From an uncultured Deferribacteraceae bacterium (GTDB lineage Bacteria; Chrysiogenota; Deferribacteres; CAMZNJ01), in the NCBI GenBank assembly GCA_947313855.1, contig CAMZNS010000035.1, positions 8,279-72,278 on the forward strand: a DNA stretch of 64,000 bases. The letters are read 5' to 3'. The first letter of the stretch is position 1; every line of letters begins with the position of its first letter. This document shows positions 24,687 to 32,890 of this stretch, in pieces. The notes beneath the pieces were generated by a model that made no database searches, was not told where the DNA came from, and saw nothing but the letters and a program-made list of their open reading frames with translations. A program made the translations under genes and the position numbers.

Positions 24687-26364
24687 GCTTCTCCGCGTAT
24701 CCAACGTTGCTGTCATCGAGCATGTTGAGATTGAGTTCGGCGATGGGCTCAACATTATCTCAGGTGAAACTGGTGCCGGCAAATCTATCTTCATCGGCTC
24801 ACTCAAACTCCTCCTCGGACACAGATTTAACCGCTCCATGTTGCGTGCTGGTGCGACCAAACTCTCTGTGGAAGGTCTATTCGACACCCCCGAAGGGCTA
24901 CCCATCGAACTATGCGACCAGTTCGACATCGAAGACGAAATCCTCATCCGACGACACGTGGACGCTAACGGCAAAAATCGCGTCTACATCAACTCCTCCA
25001 TGGCAACCGTTGCCGATCTCAAAACCCTAGGCGTCTTCCTAGCAGATATTCACGGACAACACGAACACCAAAAACTACTCAACGCAAGCCACCACCTTGG
25101 CTTCATCGACGACATGCTCGATCCAACAATACTCGGCAACTTCCGAAAAGCATACCACAGCTACAAAGAGGAACAAAATACTCTAACCGAACTAATCAAC
25201 AACATCGAATCCATACGCGAACGTGAAGATATCCATCGATTCTACATCACCGAAATCAACGAACTCAACCTCCATCCCGCAACTGACAACAATATCGAAG
25301 ACCACATCAAATCACTAACTCATAGCGAAAAAATACAAACATCCTGTGGCAATGCACTCAATATTATCGACTACCACGAAACAAACATAAACACTCTAAT
25401 GCAACAGGCAATCAAAGAGCTCACACACATCAGCTCCCTCGCACCTAACGCCCATGAAGCCCTCAACATCCTTCATCAAGCCGCCAAAGACACATCCATC
25501 GCCGCAAACCTACTGCAGGAAATCCTCGACCAATACAACAACGAAAACACTAGCCAAGACGTGGACAAACTCCAAAGCCGTAACCACAAAATCAAATCCC
25601 TCATACAAAAACACAACGTCAACACTGTGGACGACCTACTAAACACCGCAAACAACCTCGCAACACAAATGGATAACCTAGAATACGACTCCGCCAAAAT
25701 CCAAAAACTAGAACAATCCGTAGCCATCGCCCTGGAAAAAGCACAAAACGAAGCGGACATACTCAATCAACACCGTAAAAAAATCTCCAAAAAGATTTGT
25801 GCCGAAGTAACCAACATCCTAGCCGAACTCGAACTACCCAACGCAACCTTCTACGTCGACTTCAAAAACAAAGAGGAACTCAACAAAGATGGTGGCATCA
25901 ACGTACAATTCTTCATCTCCCTAAACAAAGGGTTCGCACCCGCACCACTCGCCAAAGTCGCCTCTGGTGGGGAAGTCTCACGTGTCATGCTCGCACTCAA
26001 AGAGGTGTTCATGCAATCCGACAACATCGGTTGCATGGTGTTCGACGAGATAGATACCGGCATCAGCGGTATCACGGCAAAGAAGGTGGGGCACAAACTT
26101 CGCAAGATTAGCCAAAACAAACAGATTATTGTTATCACCCACCTGCCCGTTGTTGCTGCCCAAGGGCGAAAACACTTCTTCATCGAAAAAGGGGTGCAAA
26201 GTGTGCAGCCGATTATTTCCGCCGAGGGTGTCACAGAGCTGTCCACCACCAACATACGCGAAGTTAGGGGTGCTGAGCGTGAGTCTGTGATTGCTGTTAT
26301 GATTGCGGGGGATGCAACGCAACAAGCCATACAGCAGGCACGCGACCTTATTCCGCCCACGTAG
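24679..26364 (+). CDS. recN: DNA repair protein RecN
   Basis: SMC-like ATPase of double-strand break repair (561 residues). Walker A is GETGAGKS, a long coiled coil spans about residues 160-370, the ABC signature is VASGGEVSRVMLALK and Walker B is CMVFDEIDTGISG. It overlaps nadK by 8 bases and closes the gene run. Codon choice shifts along the gene: up to about 25950 it is A/C-rich with Glu almost always GAA, later GAG, GTT and AAG become frequent. A long repeat array begins just after the stop. Confidence 0.95.
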   Translation: MLRLLRVSNVAVIEHVEIEFGDGLNIISGETGAGKSIFIGSLKLLLGHRFNRSMLRAGATKLSVEGLFDTPEGLPIELCDQFDIEDEILIRRHVDANGKNRVYINSSMATVADLKTLGVFLADIHGQHEHQKLLNASHHLGFIDDMLDPTILGNFRKAYHSYKEEQNTLTELINNIESIREREDIHRFYITEINELNLHPATDNNIEDHIKSLTHSEKIQTSCGNALNIIDYHETNINTLMQQAIKELTHISSLAPNAHEALNILHQAAKDTSIAANLLQEILDQYNNENTSQDVDKLQSRNHKIKSLIQKHNVNTVDDLLNTANNLATQMDNLEYDSAKIQKLEQSVAIALEKAQNEADILNQHRKKISKKICAEVTNILAELELPNATFYVDFKNKEELNKDGGINVQFFISLNKGFAPAPLAKVASGGEVSRVMLALKEVFMQSDNIGCMVFDEIDTGISGITAKKVGHKLRKISQNKQIIVITHLPVVAAQGRKHFFIEKGVQSVQPIISAEGVTELSTTNIREVRGAERESVIAVMIAGDATQQAIQQARDLIPPT

Positions 26365-26366
26365 GT

Positions 26367-26580
26367 CGCACGCAAGTGGCACGCACGCACGTCGCACGCA
26401 AGTGGCACACACACGTCGCACGCAAGTGGCACGCACGTCGCACGCACGTCGCACGCAAGTGGCACGCAAGTCGCACGCAAGTGGCACGCACGTCGCACGC
26501 AAGTGGCACACACACGTCGCACGCAAGTGGCACACGCACCCACGCTCCCACGCATGCACCCACGCTCCCACGCGTACACG
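26367..26580. repeat. Irregular tandem array 3' of recN
   Basis: About eight units built from GTCGCACGC and AAGTGGCACGC/ACAC, spaced mainly 22 or 24 bp, then two copies of CACCCACGCTCCCACGC. It starts within a few bases of the recN stop. The rest of the 400-base spacer up to dedA (26581-26772) shows no gene and no clear promoter. Confidence 0.93.
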
Positions 26581-26772
26581 CCTATCTTGCACGTAATCCG
26601 AATTTACTACTTGCAACAAGGCTCCTAACCCTGTAAACTTACACGATTGCAACCCTCCGTTTGGTGGCATGACGTTACCATTACCATGCCTCACCATTAC
26701 CATTACTCTGGCTCAAGGTTTGCGGTTTTCGGTTTGCATTATGCGTAATCCCTTTTGTTCGAGATAACCACT

Positions 26773-27441
26773 ATGATATCATTTATACTTACGCCGATAC
26801 ACTTCGTACTCGATTTCATCCACACAGCTGCCGTTGCCATGCTTGTTCTCATCGATATGTTCGGTTATTGGGGTGTTATTTTTCTCATGAGTATTGAGAG
26901 CTCCTTTATTCCGTTCCCCAGCGAGGTTATTGTGCCCGCTGCGGGGTATTTGGCAAGCCAAGGCACCATGAATATTTATTTGGTTGTTTTGTCGTCCATT
27001 GTTGGTTCCCTCATCGGTGCATACGTCAATTATTTCCTTGGTCGCACCATCGGCAGGAAAATACTGTACAGCCTCAAAATCCCCTTCCTCAAGGTTGAGT
27101 ACATTCAGTTCTCCGAGCGTTTTTTCGCTAATCACGAAAACATGGCTGTCTTCATCGGTCGTCTTGTTCCTGTTGTTCGTCAGTATATTTCGTTCCCCGC
27201 AGGATTTGTTCGCATGTCCTTGCTTCGCTTCACCATATTCACAGCATTAGGTGCAGGTATTTGGTCGTCCATCCTTGCTTACATCGGCTACTATTTCGGC
27301 AACAACCAAGAGGCTTTCACCGCCCACCTTGACAAGTACTCCAACTGGGCATTTATCTTCATATCCCTTGGCGTTATTGCCTACATCGCTTTCAAAATAT
27401 ACATCTCTAGGGTTGCCAAGCGTGAGAAAGTACAAGCTTAA
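26773..27441 (+). CDS. DedA-family membrane protein
   Basis: DedA/VTT-superfamily inner-membrane protein (222 residues), a group including undecaprenyl-phosphate flippases. Typical motifs: ESSFIPFPSE near the N terminus and GRLVPVVRQYISFPAG in the second half, with amphipathic re-entrant and membrane helices. ATG 26773 is taken as start; a TTG six codons earlier (26755) is possible. The end overlaps the biotin ligase start by 20 bases, implying coupling. Substrate unknown. Confidence 0.9.
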   Translation: MISFILTPIHFVLDFIHTAAVAMLVLIDMFGYWGVIFLMSIESSFIPFPSEVIVPAAGYLASQGTMNIYLVVLSSIVGSLIGAYVNYFLGRTIGRKILYSLKIPFLKVEYIQFSERFFANHENMAVFIGRLVPVVRQYISFPAGFVRMSLLRFTIFTALGAGIWSSILAYIGYYFGNNQEAFTAHLDKYSNWAFIFISLGVIAYIAFKIYISRVAKREKVQA

Positions 27442-28270
27442 GCGAATCGCAGAACACCTCAAAACACAGCACAACCTTCCACAACTGCACACCCTCCACC
27501 TCGCCTCCACAGCATCTACCAACACTCTACTCCTAAACGGCACCGACGGCGTAACCACCATGAGCACCACCATGAGCACGAACACGCCAACGCCATACAC
27601 CATCGTAACCTCAGACACGCAAACCGACGGACACGGCAGAAGCGGGCGTCAATGGTCATCCATCAAAGGGGAAGGGCTCTACATGTCCATCAGCTTGCCC
27701 CCCTTCAATAGCATGAACAACCCTCGAAGCATGGGACGCATGAACATCCTCGCCGGCTACTGTCTCTGCAAAAACCTGCGAAACGTAGGTATAAACACAT
27801 ACCTCAAATGGCCCAACGACATTATCCTCAACAACAAAAAGCTTGGCGGACTACTCCTAGAATCAACTCACCAAGGCTCAGCCACAACATCCATGGTCAT
27901 GGGTATCGGTCTAAACATCAACCAAACAGGCAAAACACTACAACACCTACCCCAAGGCACATCTATCCGACTCAGTACTGGTCGTAAGTTCAACATGTAT
28001 CACGCCTACAAAATCGTAGCATCCAGCATCCTCGAAGCACACATGCTCAGCAACAAAACGACGGGAACCGAACCCCATATTCAGTCACTTTGGGCACAAT
28101 TCTCGCAAAACATCGGGGAAAAGATTAGCTTCCATACCGAAGTGCAATCTCAAACAAAAACAGTAGTCACCGAACGAGGAATCACTGCCGAAGGGTACAT
28201 CATCACTACCGACAAACAAAACCACGAACACATCTACACATACGGCGAAGTCGGATACTCCAACATCTAA
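27422..28270 (+). CDS. birA: Biotin--[acetyl-CoA-carboxylase] ligase
   Basis: Attaches biotin to the carrier protein of biotin enzymes (282 residues). The family GRGRxGRxW motif appears as GHGRSGRQW, the second motif as LKWPNDIILNNKKLGGLL, and a short C-terminal SH3-like domain follows. There is no N-terminal DNA-binding domain, so it is not expected to repress biotin genes. GTG 27422 with AGGG upstream lies inside the dedA end. A small MSTTMST duplication, from 9-bp DNA repeats near 27558, precedes the first motif. Confidence 0.9.
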   Translation: MRKYKLKRIAEHLKTQHNLPQLHTLHLASTASTNTLLLNGTDGVTTMSTTMSTNTPTPYTIVTSDTQTDGHGRSGRQWSSIKGEGLYMSISLPPFNSMNNPRSMGRMNILAGYCLCKNLRNVGINTYLKWPNDIILNNKKLGGLLLESTHQGSATTSMVMGIGLNINQTGKTLQHLPQGTSIRLSTGRKFNMYHAYKIVASSILEAHMLSNKTTGTEPHIQSLWAQFSQNIGEKISFHTEVQSQTKTVVTERGITAEGYIITTDKQNHEHIYTYGEVGYSNI

Positions 28271-28322
28271 CGCAAAGCACACACTCCCCAAAAAACCCTC
28301 AATGCAAAATATCTATAACCTG

Positions 28323-28352
28323 TTGACAACAGTACCGTAAATGTAGTATTAT
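28323..28352 (+). promoter_or_regulatory. Promoter of the RodZ-like gene
   Basis: TTGACA (28323-28328), an 18-base spacer and TATTAT (28347-28352). The leader to 28453 is low-complexity, made of repeated ACAACAC. Confidence 0.75.
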
Positions 28353-28452
28353 AACTTGTGGTTTATCCAGACACCACAACACAACGATAATACAACAACA
28401 CAACAACAACACAACAACAACTCTAAATACGAGGCAACTTGGGGACTCAACT

Positions 28453-29631
28453 ATGTACTACGGCAATCTTGGCATACTCCTAAATGAAACTCGTGAAGAG
28501 AAAAAACTGTCCCTCGAAGAGGTCTCTCGAGGATGCAACATCAGCAAAGCATACATCCAACTCATCGAAGAGGGCAACCTCTACCAACTACCATCCTACA
28601 CTCATGCACGTAGCTTCATACGCAAATACTCCGAATACCTCAACTTCAACTACAAAAAAGACATCGAATACCTCTTCGACAGCGAATGCCAACGCAACGT
28701 CTTCGACAACAAAAATATTATCAATAACTCCACAGTTACCACCCATACTGTAACCTCAAAAACATCAAAAACAGAGCCTGCAAAGAGACTGAAACGGAAA
28801 TCAGGTGACTCCACCAACACCTCCAATGACGACGCAAACACCACAGACGACACACATAACACAAACAATAACAGCGAAAACGTTCTGTCATACATCAACT
28901 TCAAAGACATGCCCGACGTATCCTATGACCACGCACCACCAAACAGCAAGAAAAACAATCTCCTACTCTACATCGTCTTTTCAGGCATATCTGTCCTCAC
29001 CGTTGTTGTTGTCGGGCTAGCAATATGGAACAAAACTACCTCCAATATCGACCCCGTCTTCATCACTCCCGACCCCATAGTTGCAACCGATACCCCCCCC
29101 GATACCGTACCACAAGACACCCCCATACCCTACAACTACCTCGCAACCTCCTCCCTAGGGCTAACACCAACCCTCAACACTTACTACATTGCTCTCATCA
29201 CCAGCGATATCACCAATGAAAGCATGAACCAGTTCCGCTCCCTGCCCATTGACGACGATACCGCCGCACCACCCAACGTTACCTACGCCGATGCCATCCC
29301 CGACAACACACTCAGTCTTGACGACCCCAACAAGGTTCGAACAGCTTATATCGAGTTTACCGGCGAGTCTTGGGTGCATATTGAAAGCGATACCGGCGAA
29401 ATCATCGAGGTAACCGGCGAAAGTGGCATCACGCTGCCATTCGAGTTCAAGTCCTACTTCACCATTACCATCGGCAATATTGGCGGTGCTTCCATCCACT
29501 ATGATGGCAGAAGAATCACATCCCTTGGCAATGAGGGGGAGATACTTCGGAATAAGATTTTTACCCTCAACCGAAATACCGGCAAGTTCGACATAACCTC
29601 CAGACCTAGGGAAAATAACAACATAAACTAA
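28453..29631 (+). CDS. RodZ-like helix-turn-helix membrane protein
   Basis: Bitopic membrane protein (392 residues) with the RodZ plan. An N-terminal Cro/C1-type helix-turn-helix (about residues 5-70, LGILLNETREEKKLSLEEVS) would sit in the cytoplasm. An acidic Thr/Asn-rich linker follows, then one membrane segment near 178-200 and a C-terminal periplasmic DUF4115-like beta domain (YIEFTGESWVHIESDTGE onward). RodZ links MreB to the elongation machinery, which suggests a rod or curved cell. The neighbouring iron-sulfur genes show no obvious functional link. Confidence 0.82.
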   Translation: MYYGNLGILLNETREEKKLSLEEVSRGCNISKAYIQLIEEGNLYQLPSYTHARSFIRKYSEYLNFNYKKDIEYLFDSECQRNVFDNKNIINNSTVTTHTVTSKTSKTEPAKRLKRKSGDSTNTSNDDANTTDDTHNTNNNSENVLSYINFKDMPDVSYDHAPPNSKKNNLLLYIVFSGISVLTVVVVGLAIWNKTTSNIDPVFITPDPIVATDTPPDTVPQDTPIPYNYLATSSLGLTPTLNTYYIALITSDITNESMNQFRSLPIDDDTAAPPNVTYADAIPDNTLSLDDPNKVRTAYIEFTGESWVHIESDTGEIIEVTGESGITLPFEFKSYFTITIGNIGGASIHYDGRRITSLGNEGEILRNKIFTLNRNTGKFDITSRPRENNNIN

Positions 29632-29721
29632 ACAATCTTTATGGCCTTGACACGCAATGGGAAATATATAACCTGAATACAGGGCCCTTGCAATTTTTTT
29701 CACTTTATCTGTAAAGATTGT
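29632..29721. repeat. 10-bp inverted repeat enclosing about 70 bases before iscS
   Basis: ACAATCTTTA (29632-29641) and TAAAGATTGT (29712-29721). The right arm overlaps the predicted -35 of the iscS-type operon, so it could be an operator or a transcript-end structure of the RodZ-like gene. Confidence 0.55.
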
Positions 29722-29746
29722 ATGGACTTATATATTGAAATAATAC
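29718..29746 (+). promoter_or_regulatory. Predicted promoter of the iron-sulfur operon
   Basis: TTGTAT (29718-29723), 17 bases, TAATAC (29741-29746). No IscR gene was seen in the window. Confidence 0.5.
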
Positions 29747-29802
29747 TAAACTAATGTTAAATAAATACCTCTGGTAACCACTTGAAAAAAAGGAGGAACC
29801 CT

Positions 29803-30990
29803 ATGATATACCTAGACAACATCGCCGGCTGTGCACCCGACAAACGTGTTGTGGAAAAAATACTGCCCTTCCTTACCGAAAGGTACGGCAACGCCAGTAG
29901 CCACTTCTACCACCTTGGTCGAGACGCATTCGAAGCAATGGAAGATGCACGCAAAGAGGTTGCAAAACTCATTGGAGCCAACAGCGATGATGTATATTTC
30001 ACCGCCTCAGGAACCGAAAGCAACAACCTCGCCTTAAAAGGCATCATCTCCCACCCCGACAATCTTCACAAAAAACATATTATTCTCAGTGAATTGGAGC
30101 ACTACTCCCTCCAAAACCCTGCCCGACGCCTTATCAGCAAGGGGTACAGAATCTCTTGGGCAAAGGTCACCCCCCAAGGTCATGTTGATACCGACCACCT
30201 TGCCTCATTGCTCGACGATGACACTGTTTTTGTTGCCATACAGCATGCTAATCCGGAGATAGGTACTGTCCAAGATATTGCTACTATTTCCAAGCTTGTC
30301 AAGGCTTCTGGTGCCCACCTCCACATCGATGCTGTTGCGAGTGCTGGTCTTCTTCCCGTCGACGTGGACACCTTCCAAGCTGATACATTGTCCCTTAGTG
30401 GCACCAACCTTTACGGTATCCGTGGCACTGCCGCGTTGTACATTCGCAAGGGTGTCAAAATTTTATCTGTTACCGAGGGTGGTGGTCAAGAGCAAGGTGT
30501 TCGTGCTGGTAGTGAAAATATTGTTGGTATTGTTGCCATGGGTGAAGGTGCCCGTATTGTTCGCGAAGAGATGAGCACCTACGTGCCACAGCTCCAAGCA
30601 TTAGGCGAAAACCTCATGTCTCGCATTACCTCCCTGTACGATTTCATCCATATTACTGGCGAGTCGGACATGTCGAAACGCCTCCCCGGTAATGTTAGCT
30701 TCTGGGTTGAGTATATCGAAGGGGAGTCCCTCCTCATGTGGTATGCGGTCAAAGGCTTCGCTGTTGCCTCAGGCTCTGCTTGTGCGTCCAACATCCTTGC
30801 CGAAGACGAAGACGATCTCGAAGCCTCACCAATACTCACCGCTGTGGGGGTTCCCACCGATATTTGTGCCGGTTCCGTCACCATGTCCCTTTCTCGCACC
30901 AATACTCAGGATGATGTTGATCGCGTAATTGCCGAAACCCCCGATATTGTTGACAGGTTATGTGCAATATCCCCCGCGTTTAATAAATAA
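29803..30990 (+). CDS. Cysteine desulfurase-like protein (IscS/NifS family) without the PLP lysine
   Basis: Fold-type I protein of the IscS/NifS family (395 residues), next to iscU and an Nfu gene. The catalytic Cys is kept in SGSACASN (Cys327), as are His100 in ELEH, Asp176 in HIDAVASAG and NPEIGT. But where the family has HK of the SAHK segment, the sequence is SGTNLYG: Asn202 replaces the Lys that forms the PLP aldimine, and the usual Gln after DAV is Ala. The codon is a clear AAC in an intact frame. Conventional desulfurase activity is therefore doubtful. Archaeoglobus fulgidus IscS, as I recall, also lacks this lysine and donates a Cys ligand. ATG 29803 has AGGAGG 6 bases upstream. Confidence 0.9.
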   Translation: MIYLDNIAGCAPDKRVVEKILPFLTERYGNASSHFYHLGRDAFEAMEDARKEVAKLIGANSDDVYFTASGTESNNLALKGIISHPDNLHKKHIILSELEHYSLQNPARRLISKGYRISWAKVTPQGHVDTDHLASLLDDDTVFVAIQHANPEIGTVQDIATISKLVKASGAHLHIDAVASAGLLPVDVDTFQADTLSLSGTNLYGIRGTAALYIRKGVKILSVTEGGGQEQGVRAGSENIVGIVAMGEGARIVREEMSTYVPQLQALGENLMSRITSLYDFIHITGESDMSKRLPGNVSFWVEYIEGESLLMWYAVKGFAVASGSACASNILAEDEDDLEASPILTAVGVPTDICAGSVTMSLSRTNTQDDVDRVIAETPDIVDRLCAISPAFNK

Positions 30991-30991
30991 G

Positions 30992-31019
30992 TTACATAAT
31001 CAATAAAAAAGCTTACAAT
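30992..31019 (+). promoter_or_regulatory. Possible internal promoter ahead of iscU
   Basis: TTACAT (30992-30997), 16 bases, TACAAT (31014-31019), beginning directly after the desulfurase-like stop. Confidence 0.45.
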
Positions 31020-31057
31020 ACTATTTCAGTAGAGCGAATCAGATTAAGGAGAGTATT

Positions 31058-31501
31058 ATGAAATCACCGTATAACGATACAGTCATGGATCACTTTATGA
31101 ACCCCCGAAACATGGGCGATCTCGAAGACGCAAACGCTGTTGCCGAGGTGGGGAACCCTGCTTGTGGCGACATGATGCGACTTATGCTGAAAATTAATGA
31201 CGACGGCGTTATTGAAGATATCAAGTTTAAAACATTCGGCTGTGCAGCGGCAATCGCCTCCAGCTCCATGACCTCAGAAATCATCAAAGGGAAAACCATC
31301 GAAGAGGCAATACAAGTCGGCAACAACGATATTGTTTCCGCCTTGGGTGGCGTTCCTGAAGTAAAGGTTCACTGCTCCATCATGGCGGAGGAAGCCCTAG
31401 AAGACGCCCTGAAAGACTACTACACCAAAACTGGCAAAAACTTGGACGACCTCAATGCCATGATACACAAATACAAGGGCGATAGACCTGAACACCACTA
31501 A
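31058..31501 (+). CDS. iscU: Iron-sulfur cluster scaffold IscU/NifU-N type
   Basis: Scaffold on which [2Fe-2S] clusters are built (147 residues). The three cluster cysteines are in GNPACGDMM, KTFGCAAAIASSS and KVHCSIMAEEAL, with the conserved Asp after the first Cys. It has an Asp/His-rich C-terminal extension. AAGGAG precedes the ATG. It sits between the Lys-less IscS homologue and an Nfu carrier, so the three form an assembly set. Chaperone genes hscA/hscB and ferredoxin are not adjacent. Confidence 0.94.
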   Translation: MKSPYNDTVMDHFMNPRNMGDLEDANAVAEVGNPACGDMMRLMLKINDDGVIEDIKFKTFGCAAAIASSSMTSEIIKGKTIEEAIQVGNNDIVSALGGVPEVKVHCSIMAEEALEDALKDYYTKTGKNLDDLNAMIHKYKGDRPEHH

Positions 31502-31551
31502 AGCTGCGAAAAAACTCTTGCCAAAATAAAACAATAATACGAGGTGATACC

Positions 31552-31785
31552 ATGAGCCAAAGCCTGAAAGACAGAGTCCAAGACGTGTTGGAGCAGGTAA
31601 GACCGATGCTACAACGCGATGGTGGCGATGTTGTACTAATTGACGTTACTGAAAAGGGGGTTGTCTCCATCGAGTTGCAGGGGGCGTGTGTTGGGTGCCC
31701 ATTCAGCACTATGACACTCAAGCATGGCATTGAGGCCGCTCTTAAGCGTGAGATCCCCGAGGTAACTGAGGTTGTAAGCCTCTAG
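31552..31785 (+). CDS. Nfu-type iron-sulfur carrier (NifU C-terminal domain)
   Basis: Small carrier passing iron-sulfur clusters to targets (77 residues, a stand-alone NifU C-terminal domain). The CxxC cluster site lies in GACVGCPFST; the upstream RPMLQRDGGDVVLIDV is typical. A clear AGG lies upstream of the ATG. It is the last gene of the operon, before the terminator at 31837-31891. Confidence 0.92.
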   Translation: MSQSLKDRVQDVLEQVRPMLQRDGGDVVLIDVTEKGVVSIELQGACVGCPFSTMTLKHGIEAALKREIPEVTEVVSL

Positions 31786-31836
31786 CCACTCTAGCCACTT
31801 GCAATTCGTTGCAATGTGTTCTGTTATCTTAATACG

Positions 31837-31891
31837 CAAAAAGGTTTGAAGCCACCCGTATGGATTGTGTGGTTTCAAGCCTTTTTTTTAT
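31837..31891. terminator. Terminator between nfu and the DUF72 gene
   Basis: AAAAGGTTTGAAGCCAC pairs with GTGGTTTCAAGCCTTTT, with T runs at the plus-strand end and A runs at the other. It can serve both converging genes. Confidence 0.9.
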
Positions 31892-31916
31892 GTGTAGAAG
31901 ACACTTTTGCGGTATT

Positions 31917-32768
31917 CTAGTTGTTTTGTTTATTTTGTTTGTTTCTCATTGCTACTGATGGTGGTACAAAGTTGTTGATACCTTGGGCAGCTAGTTCGAT
32001 ACATCTTTGAGCATTTTTTGGTGCTACTCCGTTGTGTACGTTGCAGAACGAGATGAACACTTTTTTCGCTGTTACGGCTTTGTTGTTTATGAGTTCTAAC
32101 ATCCCTTTTATTTCTTGGTCAGAGTAGCTGTAGTTGTAGTATTTGTCGTCCATATTTATCCATTTTTTGCTACGACCAAACATTCTGATGTATAGTACCC
32201 CTTGCGATACAACGGGGTAGAGTGGCGGGAACCCCTTCCCTTTGGGCATATCTAGTGCGATCATCCCTACTTCGTTGTTTTTGAGTTCTTCGGTGTATCG
32301 TTCTTTGTACCAGCTGACGTTGTTTAGTTCTACGAATAGCGGTAGTTCGCCGAATTTATCTTTCATTCGGAATATGTGTTCGAGGTTTGTTTTTTTGCTT
32401 ACGAAGCTTGGGTGGAAGTCGGCGAAGATTGACACTAGTTTTCCGGCATCGTGTAGCGGTTTTAGTCCTGCCAGGAATTCTTCTAGCAGTCCCTCTTCCA
32501 CGTTGTATCTGATTAGTTCTTTTGGTATTCTTACGGAGAAGTTTATTTTCCCTTCAGTTTTTCTGAGCATCTCTTCCATTCTTGAAGCTAGTGGCATTTT
32601 GTAGAATGTGTAGGTTAGTTCTAGGAAGTTGAATCCTGTGTTTGTGTAGAATTCGAGTAATCCTTTAGGGCTTGTGTCTTCGGGGTAAAAGGTTCCCATC
32701 CAGTCGTTAAAGCTGTATCCTGAGGTTCCTACGAGTATCGGCGTTGAGTTTATATTGAAAGTGTTCAT
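31917..32768 (-). CDS. DUF72 (YecE-like) family protein
   Basis: TIM-barrel protein of the DUF72 family (283 residues), whose function is not established. Family marks: the N-terminal ILVGTSGYSFNDWMGTFYP, FLELTYTFYKMP and FVELNNVSWY. The C terminus NKQNKQNN is a small repeat that ends the gene. No ribosome binding site lies before the ATG. A consensus-like promoter ends its -10 only 8 bases upstream, so the mRNA may be leaderless. Converges on the iron-sulfur operon and diverges from the large lipoprotein gene. Confidence 0.88.
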   Translation of the reverse strand: MNTFNINSTPILVGTSGYSFNDWMGTFYPEDTSPKGLLEFYTNTGFNFLELTYTFYKMPLASRMEEMLRKTEGKINFSVRIPKELIRYNVEEGLLEEFLAGLKPLHDAGKLVSIFADFHPSFVSKKTNLEHIFRMKDKFGELPLFVELNNVSWYKERYTEELKNNEVGMIALDMPKGKGFPPLYPVVSQGVLYIRMFGRSKKWINMDDKYYNYSYSDQEIKGMLELINNKAVTAKKVFISFCNVHNGVAPKNAQRCIELAAQGINNFVPPSVAMRNKQNKQNN

Positions 32769-32776
32769 AGTCTTTG

Positions 32777-32805
32777 ATTGTAGTGTTTCTTGAAAAACTT
32801 TGCAA
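32777..32805 (-). promoter_or_regulatory. Promoter of the DUF72 gene, abutting the start codon
   Basis: On the minus strand TTGCAA (32800-32805), a 17-base spacer and TACAAT (32777-32782). The -10 ends 8 bases before the ATG. Confidence 0.6.
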
Positions 32806-32821
32806 TATTATATTTGCTAAA

Positions 32822-32850
32822 TTGAAAATGAGTTAATTAACGTGTATAAT
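32822..32850 (+). promoter_or_regulatory. Promoter of the large lipoprotein gene
   Basis: TTGAAA (32822-32827), a 17-base spacer and TATAAT (32845-32850), a near-perfect sigma70 site. Confidence 0.75.
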
Positions 32851-32890
32851 TGTGTAGTTCTTGAGTGTTACTACAATTGGAGTATTCTTT

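Noticed and set aside
26303-26703. Long open frames on both strands through the array after recN
   Set aside because: They exist only because the repeat lacks stop codons. They have no ribosome sites and no family resemblance.
27251-27421. Upstream extension of the biotin ligase into dedA
   Set aside because: It overlaps conserved dedA codons in another frame; GTG 27422 with a ribosome site gives a normal ligase start.
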